Positions 1-6,426 of a DNA stretch of 20,148 nucleotides are shown one piece after another (position 1 is the first letter of the stretch; every line of letters starts with the position of its first letter). The position numbers were made by a program, and so were the translations under genes. The notes beneath the pieces were generated by a model that searched no databases, was not told the origin of the DNA, and was given only the letters and a program-made list of their open reading frames with translations. The stretch is taken from positions 27,976 to 48,123 of the forward strand of contig JALSUN010000001.1 of NCBI GenBank assembly GCA_027061425.1, written 5' to 3'. Source of the stretch: Helicobacteraceae bacterium (GTDB lineage: Bacteria > Campylobacterota > Campylobacteria > Campylobacterales > Sulfurimonadaceae).

Positions 1-117
1 GGCTTTTTAACTGTTGCCAATATGCAAAAAGAGTTAGAAGAAGCAGGTTTTGAGATCATGTACACAGAAAGCTTCTCTATGGATATATCAACACTTATCA
101 TCGCACGTAAAAAGTAA
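1..117 (+). CDS. C-terminal end of a methyltransferase, probably UbiE/MenG (5' cut by window edge)
   Basis: Only the last 38 codons are present, in frame from base 1 to the TAA at 115-117. The tail ends in a beta-hairpin-like stretch (Y-T-E-S-F-S-M-D-I-S-T-L-I-I-A-R-K-K) that resembles the C-terminus of class I SAM-dependent methyltransferases of the UbiE/MenG type, which methylate demethylmenaquinone in the last step of menaquinone synthesis. That identity would fit a menaquinone-using campylobacterote, and from memory ubiE lies next to xseA in several relatives. No SAM-binding motif is visible because the N-terminal part lies outside the window, so the assignment is an inference from tail and context. 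Another methyltransferase is possible. Confidence 0.5.
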   Translation, partial: GFLTVANMQKELEEAGFEIMYTESFSMDISTLIIARKK

Positions 118-124
118 GTTCATC

Positions 125-211
125 CGTCACTCCTGTGTAGACAGGAGTCCACGAGTTTAAACTGCTTTCAAGTTGCAATTCGTAGATTCCTGCCTTCGCA
201 GGAATGACATT
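125..211. repeat. Paired-hairpin inverted repeat, copy 1 (dRS3-like)
   Basis: Two arms of about 33 bases are imperfect inverted repeats of one another, separated by a short unique spacer. Each arm is itself a hairpin: ACTCCTGTGTAGACAGGAGT on the left (8-bp stem, 4-base loop) and ATTCCTGCCTTCGCAGGAAT on the right (8-bp stem, 4-base loop). The same unit recurs at 18515-18616, with the left arm 32/33 identical. The core resembles the dRS3-like short repeats (ATTCC-N-GGAAT type) described in Neisseria and seen in other proteobacteria. It lies between the methyltransferase tail and xseA, so it could end or attenuate read-through. Confidence 0.85.
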
Positions 212-240
212 AGCGCTGCTCCAATGTAAGGAAGTTTTTA

Positions 241-1491
241 ATGAACACCATCACTGTCTCAACACTTAACGAACAGATCAAAGGACTTTTAGAATCTACC
301 TTTGTTCAGGTTTATGTGGAGGGAGAACTTTCTCGTATCACCCATCATAACAGCGGTCACATCTACTTTACACTCAAGGACTCTGGTTCTAGCATCAGTG
401 GGGTGATGTTTCGTGGTAATGCCTCTAAGCTCAAGTTTCGCTTGGAAGAGGGGTTGAAGGTGGTGGTTAGTGGTGGTATTACGCTCTATAAACCAAGAGG
501 TTCTTATCAGATCAATGCTTTTAACATTGAGCCTGCAGGTCAAGGTGCCTTGGCTTTAGCATTTGAACAGCTTAAAGCAAAACTCAGTGCGCAGGGGTAT
601 TTTGCACCTGAGATTAAGAAAGTAATGCCTTCTTATCCTAAAAACATCGCGTTAGTGACTTCTGCAACAGGTGCGGCGCTTCAAGATATGCAACGTGTAG
701 CCGCACAGCGTTACCCTTTAGCACGACTTTATGTTTATGACACAGTGGTTCAAGGTGAGCATGCTGCACCTTCTATAGTTAATGCATTACAAGCTGCTGA
801 TACTCAAAACTTTGATGTCATTGTGGTGGGTCGTGGTGGTGGTAGTATAGAAGATTTGTGGGGCTTTAATGAAGAGATAGTGGCTGATGCCATTTTTAAT
901 GCCAAGACACCCATAGTCTCTGCAGTTGGACATGAGATAGACTGGCTTATCAGTGATTTTGTTGCAGACCTGCGTGCACCGACTCCAAGTGCTGCTATGG
1001 AGATGATACTTCCTGATCAAAATGAACTTCTGCAGACTTTAGATGTTCTGACTGAGCAGATGCAAGGTAGTGTGGAACAGAAGTTGTATCATGCTAGAGA
1101 GACTCTTAAACATTACAGAAGTGCGTATGAACAAAACTCTATAGAACAGCGTATTAAAAACAGACTTCAAGAGATAGGACAACTCAAAGAGCGCTTTTCT
1201 ATGAGTGTGAGTTATGTATTAGAAGGAAAAGAACGTCAGATTTTACCACTCTCAGAAAACATCAATCGTACCTTTAGCAGTGCACTTATGCAAAAGCAGA
1301 ACACCTTAGTGACTTTAAGAGAGGCTATGCAATCGCAAAACCCTAGAAAGAGAAGTAAAAAAGGGTATGCTCAGATAACACAAAACAATCAACTTGTTGA
1401 TGTTAACAGTTTAGATGTTGATGAAGTTGTTGAGATTTTGAGTGACAAAAAACGTATTCGTGCACGTGTTGAAGATGTCACAACTTTATAA
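241..1491 (+). CDS. xseA: Exodeoxyribonuclease VII large subunit
   Basis: This is the catalytic large subunit of exonuclease VII, which with several copies of XseB degrades single-stranded DNA from both ends into oligonucleotides during repair. The 416 residues show the family order: an N-terminal OB-fold (about 5-100, including V-Y-V-E-G-E-L-S and G-H-I-Y-F-T-L-K-D), a catalytic domain (about 125-260) with S-A-T-G-A-A-L-Q-D (141-149), G-R-G-G-G-S-I-E-D-L-W (197-207) and V-G-H-E-I-D (229-234), the R-A-P-T-P-S-A-A motif (245-252), and a helical C-terminal part. Length is close to the usual 400-450. The ATG at 241 has the site AAGGAAG at 228-234, six bases upstream. No xseB is seen within the window. 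The isomerase gene follows after 29 bases and is probably co-transcribed. Confidence 0.96.
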   Translation: MNTITVSTLNEQIKGLLESTFVQVYVEGELSRITHHNSGHIYFTLKDSGSSISGVMFRGNASKLKFRLEEGLKVVVSGGITLYKPRGSYQINAFNIEPAGQGALALAFEQLKAKLSAQGYFAPEIKKVMPSYPKNIALVTSATGAALQDMQRVAAQRYPLARLYVYDTVVQGEHAAPSIVNALQAADTQNFDVIVVGRGGGSIEDLWGFNEEIVADAIFNAKTPIVSAVGHEIDWLISDFVADLRAPTPSAAMEMILPDQNELLQTLDVLTEQMQGSVEQKLYHARETLKHYRSAYEQNSIEQRIKNRLQEIGQLKERFSMSVSYVLEGKERQILPLSENINRTFSSALMQKQNTLVTLREAMQSQNPRKRSKKGYAQITQNNQLVDVNSLDVDEVVEILSDKKRIRARVEDVTTL

Positions 1492-1520
1492 AGATACCCT
1501 AAAACATTACAGGAACTATT

Positions 1521-3890
1521 ATGATTAAAAATACAATTACGCTGCTTATTGTACTACTGTCGGTTATCTATTTAACTGCATGTAGCACTCCGAAAGCTCC
1601 TTCTGTCATCGTACAAGAACAACCTCATAGAGTGAGCTATTTAAAAGAAATAAAACCCATCTTAGACAGACGCTGTGTCACCTGTCACTCCTGTTATAAT
1701 TCTCCTTGTCAAGCTAAGTATAGCTCTTATGAGGGGATAGACCGGGGTGCTAGCAAGATTAAGGTCTATGATGCGACCCGCCTTTTGGCCATCGCTCCGA
1801 CCCGTCTCTTTATCGATGCAAACTCTACACAGCAGTGGCGTGAAAAAGGGTTTTACAGTCTGACTGAAAACAGTGAGACCAACAGCTCTAAAAACAACTC
1901 CATTATGCTAGGGCTTTTACATGACAAGATGGAGCATCCTGAGATCATTGGTGACTATGAGCCTGAAAATGACGAACTCATCTGTCCAAGAGATCGTAAA
2001 GAGTTAGGAGAGTACTTGGATAAAAAAGCAAATCATGGTATGCCTTATGGTTTCCCCGCTATTAAAAAAAGTGAATACGCCACCTTAGCACAGTGGTTAC
2101 AGCAAGGTGCTCATGGTCCTACCGAAAAAGAGCATCTGTTTATGACAACCCCTTCAGTAAAAGCGCAAAAAGAGATAGAAAAGTGGGAGGCCTTTTTTAA
2201 TGCAGATGATGCCAAACACCAGATGACCGCACGTTATCTTTATGAGCATCTTTATCTCGCTCATCTTAGTTTCGACACTTCTCCTTTAGAGTTCTACCGC
2301 TTGATACGTTCTAAAACACCATTTCCTAAACCTGTTGAAGAAATAGGTACTCTGCGCCCTTTTGATGATCCTCATGTCGATCGTGTCTATTATCGGTTTG
2401 TGCGTATCCATTCGACTATTGTTCATAAAACACATATGGTGTTTGCTTTAAATGAGCAGATGATGGCACGTTTTAATGAGCTCTTTATCAATATACCTTG
2501 GGATGAGACCCCTCATGTAGCACCCTATGATGTGCACATCGCAGCGAATCCATTTTTAGCATTTAAGCAGATCCCTGCCCAGTCACGATATCAATTTTTA
2601 TTGGACAACTCACATTACATCATCATGACCTTTATCCGTGGTCCGGTCTGTAGAGGTCAAATCGCGCTTAACGTGATTCATGATCATTTCTGGGTGATGT
2701 TTAAAGATCCTAAACATGATCTCACCATTACAACCCCCAACTTTTTAGTTGAGCAGGCAGAAAATTTAAGTCTACCTATAGAGAGCGTTGAACAGCAGTT
2801 GGTTAAGGCTTTTAGTGATGCATACCGGGAGAAGTATCTGCAATACGCAGAGGCCAAACGAGATCTATATGCTACGCAATTGCCAGAAGGCAATGGTTAT
2901 GACAGTATATGGAAGGGTGATAAGGCAGAGGATGCTCCTCTTTTAACCGTTTATAGACATTTCGATAGTGCTTCTGTACACAAAGGTGTTTTAGGTGCTG
3001 CGCCAAGAACTGTCTGGGTGATAGATTATCCTCAGTTCGAGCGCATCTATTATACTTTGGTGGCGGGTTATGATGTTTTTGGTAACCTCTCTCATCAGAC
3101 TAATATACGTCGATATACAGATTTCTTACGTATGGAAGGTGAACAAAACTTTATATCCTATATCCCTAAAGAGCAACGTCTTAAGATGTTTAAGTCTTGG
3201 TATATTGGTGACAGTGATGTTCAAGATCTTGACGCTATACCTGCAGAAGGACAAGATACTAAAATCGCTTATAAAACAGAGTATCCTAAAGATGAGTTTG
3301 TGACACATGTCATCAATGAAGTGATCCGCCCGGATGTTAACATCAGTTATGATCGTTTAAACTACGTCTCACCAACACAAACGCCACCGCCAACACCAAA
3401 AGAGTACAAGTGTTATGAAGACTATGTGACTGCAGCGCGTTCCATTACCGCACCAGGAAGTGGCTTCATCAGTTATGTTAGAGATCGAGGTGCCAATAAT
3501 ATTTTAGTGCGTGTAATGATGAAAGATGGAAGTAGTTTGATAGACACTATTGTCATTAATCGTTGGCATGACAACGTTAACTCCATGTTTAGTGAAGAAG
3601 ATACGCTAGATGCTAAAAAAGATACCTTGGATATTATTTCAGGTTCTGTAGGCTCTTATCCAAATGTTTTTGTAATAGTCCATATCGATGAGTTTCCTGA
3701 ATTTATTGATCTTATGAAAAATGCCAATGGCGATGAGAAGTATGATAAGATCTTCAGAAAGTTCTTTATCAGCCGTTCAGACCCTAAGTTTTGGGAGACT
3801 TATGACTGGTTTCAGGAGCAATACTTCAAACGACATCCAAGAGAAGCAGGACTTTATGACCTCAATCGTTACTATAGAACGCCTTGGTAA
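1521..3890 (+). CDS. cti: Fatty acid cis/trans isomerase, cytochrome c-type lipoprotein
   Basis: Cti converts cis-unsaturated acyl chains of membrane phospholipids to trans without releasing them, which quickly stiffens the membrane under solvent or heat stress. It is a periplasmic haem protein. The 789-residue product begins with a lipoprotein signal ending L-T-A-C (Cys21), so it is probably anchored to a membrane, unlike the soluble Pseudomonas enzyme. Immediately after comes the family signature R-C-V-T-C-H-S-C-Y-N-S-P-C-Q (51-64), whose C-V-T-C-H (52-56) is a CXXCH haem c site. Length matches the family (about 750-800). The start has AGGA at 1511-1514. It lies 29 bases after xseA, so it may share that transcript. 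Its stop codon directly abuts the stop of the convergent LpxR-like gene. The family call is strong; activity is inferred. Confidence 0.9.
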   Translation: MIKNTITLLIVLLSVIYLTACSTPKAPSVIVQEQPHRVSYLKEIKPILDRRCVTCHSCYNSPCQAKYSSYEGIDRGASKIKVYDATRLLAIAPTRLFIDANSTQQWREKGFYSLTENSETNSSKNNSIMLGLLHDKMEHPEIIGDYEPENDELICPRDRKELGEYLDKKANHGMPYGFPAIKKSEYATLAQWLQQGAHGPTEKEHLFMTTPSVKAQKEIEKWEAFFNADDAKHQMTARYLYEHLYLAHLSFDTSPLEFYRLIRSKTPFPKPVEEIGTLRPFDDPHVDRVYYRFVRIHSTIVHKTHMVFALNEQMMARFNELFINIPWDETPHVAPYDVHIAANPFLAFKQIPAQSRYQFLLDNSHYIIMTFIRGPVCRGQIALNVIHDHFWVMFKDPKHDLTITTPNFLVEQAENLSLPIESVEQQLVKAFSDAYREKYLQYAEAKRDLYATQLPEGNGYDSIWKGDKAEDAPLLTVYRHFDSASVHKGVLGAAPRTVWVIDYPQFERIYYTLVAGYDVFGNLSHQTNIRRYTDFLRMEGEQNFISYIPKEQRLKMFKSWYIGDSDVQDLDAIPAEGQDTKIAYKTEYPKDEFVTHVINEVIRPDVNISYDRLNYVSPTQTPPPTPKEYKCYEDYVTAARSITAPGSGFISYVRDRGANNILVRVMMKDGSSLIDTIVINRWHDNVNSMFSEEDTLDAKKDTLDIISGSVGSYPNVFVIVHIDEFPEFIDLMKNANGDEKYDKIFRKFFISRSDPKFWETYDWFQEQYFKRHPREAGLYDLNRYYRTPW

Positions 3891-4883
3891 TTAGTTAAAA
3901 AGATACGACAAGTAGATACCGCTATAGCGGTGTCCGAAGTCTTGAGACTTATAGTGTTCAGTGTTGTAGATGTTGACAAAATTGAGTTCATACTGTTTAT
4001 AACGCGCAGAGAAACCATAACGTCCATAAGCTCTAAAAAGATTCTTTTCGACAGAGTGACTTTTGCTAAAGGTGTTGCCATCTAAAAAGATATCTCTTGC
4101 AACAACACTGCCCCCTGATGCCAGGTTTAAATAGAGACTCCAGGGGTGATTACTTTTTATAAGATGGGTCGCTTGGGTAGGAACACCACCCTCTCCTACA
4201 TCATCTATAGTACTGGTGTCAAAATCATTAGGGACGTTCCAGCCCAGACGAAAACTTGCGCCTGCATTTGCCTTAATAGCAATGTTTCCAAACTCCCCAC
4301 TGACATAAGGTATAACACTCGAAGAGACTCCTAAAAACTTAGCAGGAATAAAACGCCACTTATGTTGATAGTCAAGTTGTACACCGACTTCATTGTTGAG
4401 TTGGTGCCCCCATCCCTTAGGATCCGGTGCACTCATGAGTTGGTGAAAGACTTTTTGATACTCTTTAGTATACGAGGCTGGACCAACAATACCCACTTGT
4501 AAAACGAGTGCATCAAGATGTCTGCTAGAAGTCTGGTAGAGACCGACTTCTGCATAAAGCCAACCAGCATAAGGACGGTCCTCTTTAATATAATCAGAGG
4601 TTTTGATGTCGTCGGGTGTAAACATCTGTCTGACATAAGAGAAAGAGATGAAGTGTGTACGTTCTAGTTGAGAGGTAAAGGGAATGTGCAACCATGTGTT
4701 AGAAGGATCTGTACGGTTGAGAAGTGCCGAAAACTTGCTGGCATCGGTATAGTCAAGGTCCGTGTCAAAAAAAACATCATTTTCAAGATAGATACCAATA
4801 CGTTCAAAATGCCAATCATCCTGTTGTGCTGAAAGAAGCGTTGTAAGTAATAAAGAGAGCAGTAGACTTTTCATAAAGAGCAT
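3891..4883 (-). CDS. LpxR-family outer-membrane lipid A deacylase (DUF2219)
   Basis: The 330-residue product resembles LpxR, an outer-membrane beta-barrel that removes the 3'-acyloxyacyl group from lipid A and so changes surface charge and immune recognition. Residues 1-19 form a signal peptide ending L-L-S-A. The mature start carries Y-L-E-N-D (32-36), matching the catalytic Asn-Asp pair, then T-D-L-D-Y-T-D (41-47), R-P-Y-A-G-W-L-Y (103-110), and G-P-A-S-Y ahead of H147 with N-N-E (163-165), the region of the catalytic histidine in Salmonella LpxR. The last residue is Asn after aromatic residues, compatible with a barrel C-terminus. The start could also be Met4. No convincing ribosome site precedes either. 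A repeat end lies 8 bases upstream of the first ATG. The family call is good; substrate position is inferred. Confidence 0.82.
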   Translation of the reverse strand: MLFMKSLLLSLLLTTLLSAQQDDWHFERIGIYLENDVFFDTDLDYTDASKFSALLNRTDPSNTWLHIPFTSQLERTHFISFSYVRQMFTPDDIKTSDYIKEDRPYAGWLYAEVGLYQTSSRHLDALVLQVGIVGPASYTKEYQKVFHQLMSAPDPKGWGHQLNNEVGVQLDYQHKWRFIPAKFLGVSSSVIPYVSGEFGNIAIKANAGASFRLGWNVPNDFDTSTIDDVGEGGVPTQATHLIKSNHPWSLYLNLASGGSVVARDIFLDGNTFSKSHSVEKNLFRAYGRYGFSARYKQYELNFVNIYNTEHYKSQDFGHRYSGIYLSYLFN

Positions 4884-4891
4884 TTTATCAT

Positions 4892-4949
4892 ATTACGCTA
4901 TCAACTAAATACTCAAATATAGATGAGGATAATTCTGTGCATAATCAAG
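4892..4949. repeat. Single end of the 15466-15737 repeat element
   Basis: These 58 bases match 15466-15523 without gaps at 48 of 58 positions, including TGTGCATAATCAAG exactly. The outer end (ATTACGCTATCAAC...) lies 8 bases upstream of the LpxR-like start codon, so the repeat forms the leader and probably promoter region of that gene. A faint match may continue to about 4968. No matching right end is seen, so this is a solo end or decayed copy. Confidence 0.75.
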
Positions 4950-5107
4950 TACGATTCTTAGTATTATAGGTCAAATGATTGTTTATAATATAATATTTTT
5001 TAATCTATTTCAATTTATTTTTTGTAACACTATAGTAATATAACATAATCACATATTATTAAATTTCACGTAAAATATGAAATTATGAAAAATATTAAGA
5101 GGGGTGT
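4950..5107. other. AT-rich divergent intergenic region
   Basis: This stretch between the LpxR-like gene (minus) and the PAS gene (plus) is very AT-rich, with long A/T runs around 4980-5095 and no open frame. Several sequences could serve as a -10 box for the PAS gene, for example TATAGT at 5031-5036 and TAAAAT at 5071-5076, and none can be preferred by eye. Confidence 0.5.
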
Positions 5108-5560
5108 ATGATGAAGAGTCCAATACCAACAGGTGAAGAGATCCAATACGATGGTGGTTATATGATTACTGAAACAGATTTAGACGGTTTTATTACCTTT
5201 GTAAATCGCAAGTTTTCAAGTATGACAGGATACAGTAGACTAGAACTTGTTGGTATAGCTCACAGTCTGATACGCCACCCTGATATGCCTAAGGCTGCCT
5301 TTAGTGAAATGTGGGCGACTTTGCAACGTGGAGAGCGTTGGGATGGTTATGTTAAAAACCTGACAAAAGATGGTGCTTTTTATTGGGTACATGTTTTTAT
5401 AGAACCACGATATAATGATGAAAATGAGGTTGTGGGTTATATAGCAGCACGTAAGATCCCGGGTACAATAACCTTAGAACGTATTAAAAAGAAGTATGAA
5501 GAGCTGCTCCTTATGGAAGAGATAGAAGAGCGTAATAAAGGACGTATTGGCGTTGCATAA
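5108..5560 (+). CDS. Single PAS-domain sensor protein, Aer/CetB-like
   Basis: The 150-residue protein is almost entirely one PAS domain (about 17-117) followed by a short charged helix (about 122-145). It has the features of Aer-type, FAD-binding PAS domains: G-Y-M-I-T-E-T-D-L-D-G-F-I-T-F-V-N, G-Y-S-R-L-E-L-V-G, I-R-H-P-D-M-P (55-61), K-N-L-T-K-D-G-A-F-Y-W-V (83-94). CetB of Campylobacter, a stand-alone PAS protein that senses redox state for energy taxis with a separate signalling partner, has the same plan. There is no output domain here, and no chemoreceptor or kinase gene adjoins it, so the partner must be encoded elsewhere. Two tandem ATGs (5108 and 5111) follow AAGAGGGG; either could start. 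Flavin binding is inferred. Confidence 0.8.
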   Translation: MMKSPIPTGEEIQYDGGYMITETDLDGFITFVNRKFSSMTGYSRLELVGIAHSLIRHPDMPKAAFSEMWATLQRGERWDGYVKNLTKDGAFYWVHVFIEPRYNDENEVVGYIAARKIPGTITLERIKKKYEELLLMEEIEERNKGRIGVA

Positions 5561-5604
5561 ACCACAGAGAATTGTCTTAGGTCAATGCTCGTTTTAAATA
5601 TCTC

Positions 5605-5613
5605 TGTTATACT
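5605..5613 (+). promoter_or_regulatory. Extended -10 promoter for the FmdE-like gene
   Basis: TGT followed by TATACT (5608-5613) is an extended -10 box 26 bases before the chosen start at 5640. A clear -35 box is lacking, which is usual in Campylobacterota. It suggests the FmdE-like gene is transcribed separately from the PAS gene. Confidence 0.5.
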
Positions 5614-5639
5614 CTTCGAAAATTATGAGGAAGCACAAT

Positions 5640-6251
5640 ATGAATTACCCAACTTTTTTTAATGAAGTCGAGAACCTTACACTTCAAGACCCTCTCTCTA
5701 TGGTCTTAGGTGCCTTTGAAGGTGGTGAGATGACCTTTAATTATGTGGATGTCGTGAAAGCAGCGGGTCATAGTTGTCCTACTGTAGCGGGAGCTTACTT
5801 AATGACACTTAAGGCACTAAAAGCACTTTATCCTCATGAGACACCAGTTCGTGGAAATATCAAAGTGGCTTTCAAAGAGCCGATGGAGGAGGGTGTTGCC
5901 GGTGTGATTGGCAATGTTGTCTCACAACTGACGGGGGCTACAGATAAAAGTGGCTTTAAAGGACTTAATGGCAAGTTTGCCCGCCACTCACTTATGGAGT
6001 TTAATGCAGGTCTACACTCTAGTGGTCGCTTTACCCGTGTAGACACAGGTACTTCGGTAGATGTTTTTTACAACCCAAGTGTCGTACCACCACTACCTGA
6101 CATGCAACCTCTTATGCAAAAAGTGATGTCTGGTAGTGCTGAAGCTGAAGATATTAAAGCCTTTGGGACCTTTTGGCAAGAACGTGTAGAGCGTATCTTA
6201 ATGCAAAACAGTGACAACAGTAAGATGATCCGTGTAGAGCATGTATCGTAG
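5640..6251 (+). CDS. Stand-alone FmdE-like domain protein
   Basis: The 203-residue protein contains A-A-G-H-S-C-P-T-V-A-G-A-Y-L (41-54) followed by a helix and a beta region, which resembles the GH-x-CP-x(4)-G signature of FmdE, a protein named after a subunit of formylmethanofuran dehydrogenase and found widely outside methanogens. It lacks the cysteine-rich zinc finger that ends many FmdE proteins; Cys46 is its only cysteine. No molybdenum enzyme genes are nearby, so its function is unknown, and His44/Cys46 could bind a metal. An upstream ATG at 5625 exists, but GAGGAAG at 5627-5633 is six bases before the ATG at 5640, so 5640 is preferred. It has its own likely promoter and is followed by a 175-base gap before dbpA. 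Confidence 0.7.
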   Translation: MNYPTFFNEVENLTLQDPLSMVLGAFEGGEMTFNYVDVVKAAGHSCPTVAGAYLMTLKALKALYPHETPVRGNIKVAFKEPMEEGVAGVIGNVVSQLTGATDKSGFKGLNGKFARHSLMEFNAGLHSSGRFTRVDTGTSVDVFYNPSVVPPLPDMQPLMQKVMSGSAEAEDIKAFGTFWQERVERILMQNSDNSKMIRVEHVS

Positions 6252-6368
6252 GTTTTATAAGCGTCAATTCTAACCATTAGTGTAATGTTTATCTAAATCT
6301 AACTGTCCAAAAAATTGATTATGATTAGCTTGCCTATATGTTGAGAGATGCTTTTGCGTCAGAGATAG

Positions 6369-6374
6369 TATAAT
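6369..6374 (+). promoter_or_regulatory. -10 box (TATAAT) upstream of dbpA
   Basis: A consensus TATAAT lies 52 bases before the dbpA start. No good -35 box is visible at the usual distance. It would give a leader of about 45 bases that contains the hairpin at 6388-6409. Confidence 0.6.
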
Positions 6375-6387
6375 GTCACATCCAAAT

Positions 6388-6409
6388 CCTAAAACAGAAG
6401 ATTTTTAGG
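6388..6409 (+). promoter_or_regulatory. Leader hairpin before dbpA
   Basis: CCTAAAA (6388-6394) pairs with TTTTAGG (6403-6409) around an 8-base loop, inside the likely dbpA leader and 17 bases before its start. It is AU-rich and not followed by a T-run, so it is more likely a leader structure than a terminator. Any role in control of the helicase is speculation. Confidence 0.35.
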
Positions 6410-6426
6410 CATTATAAAGAAGTACA

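Noticed and set aside
5564..5607. ACAGAGA/TCTCTGT inverted repeat as terminator of the PAS gene
   Set aside because: The 7-bp stem has a loop of about 30 bases, no T-run, and its right arm overlaps the extended -10 box of the next gene; chance pairing is likely.
5625..5640. Earlier ATG for the FmdE-like gene at 5625
   Set aside because: GAGGAAG at 5627-5633 overlaps this ATG and is correctly spaced for the ATG at 5640; the extra five residues add nothing recognisable.
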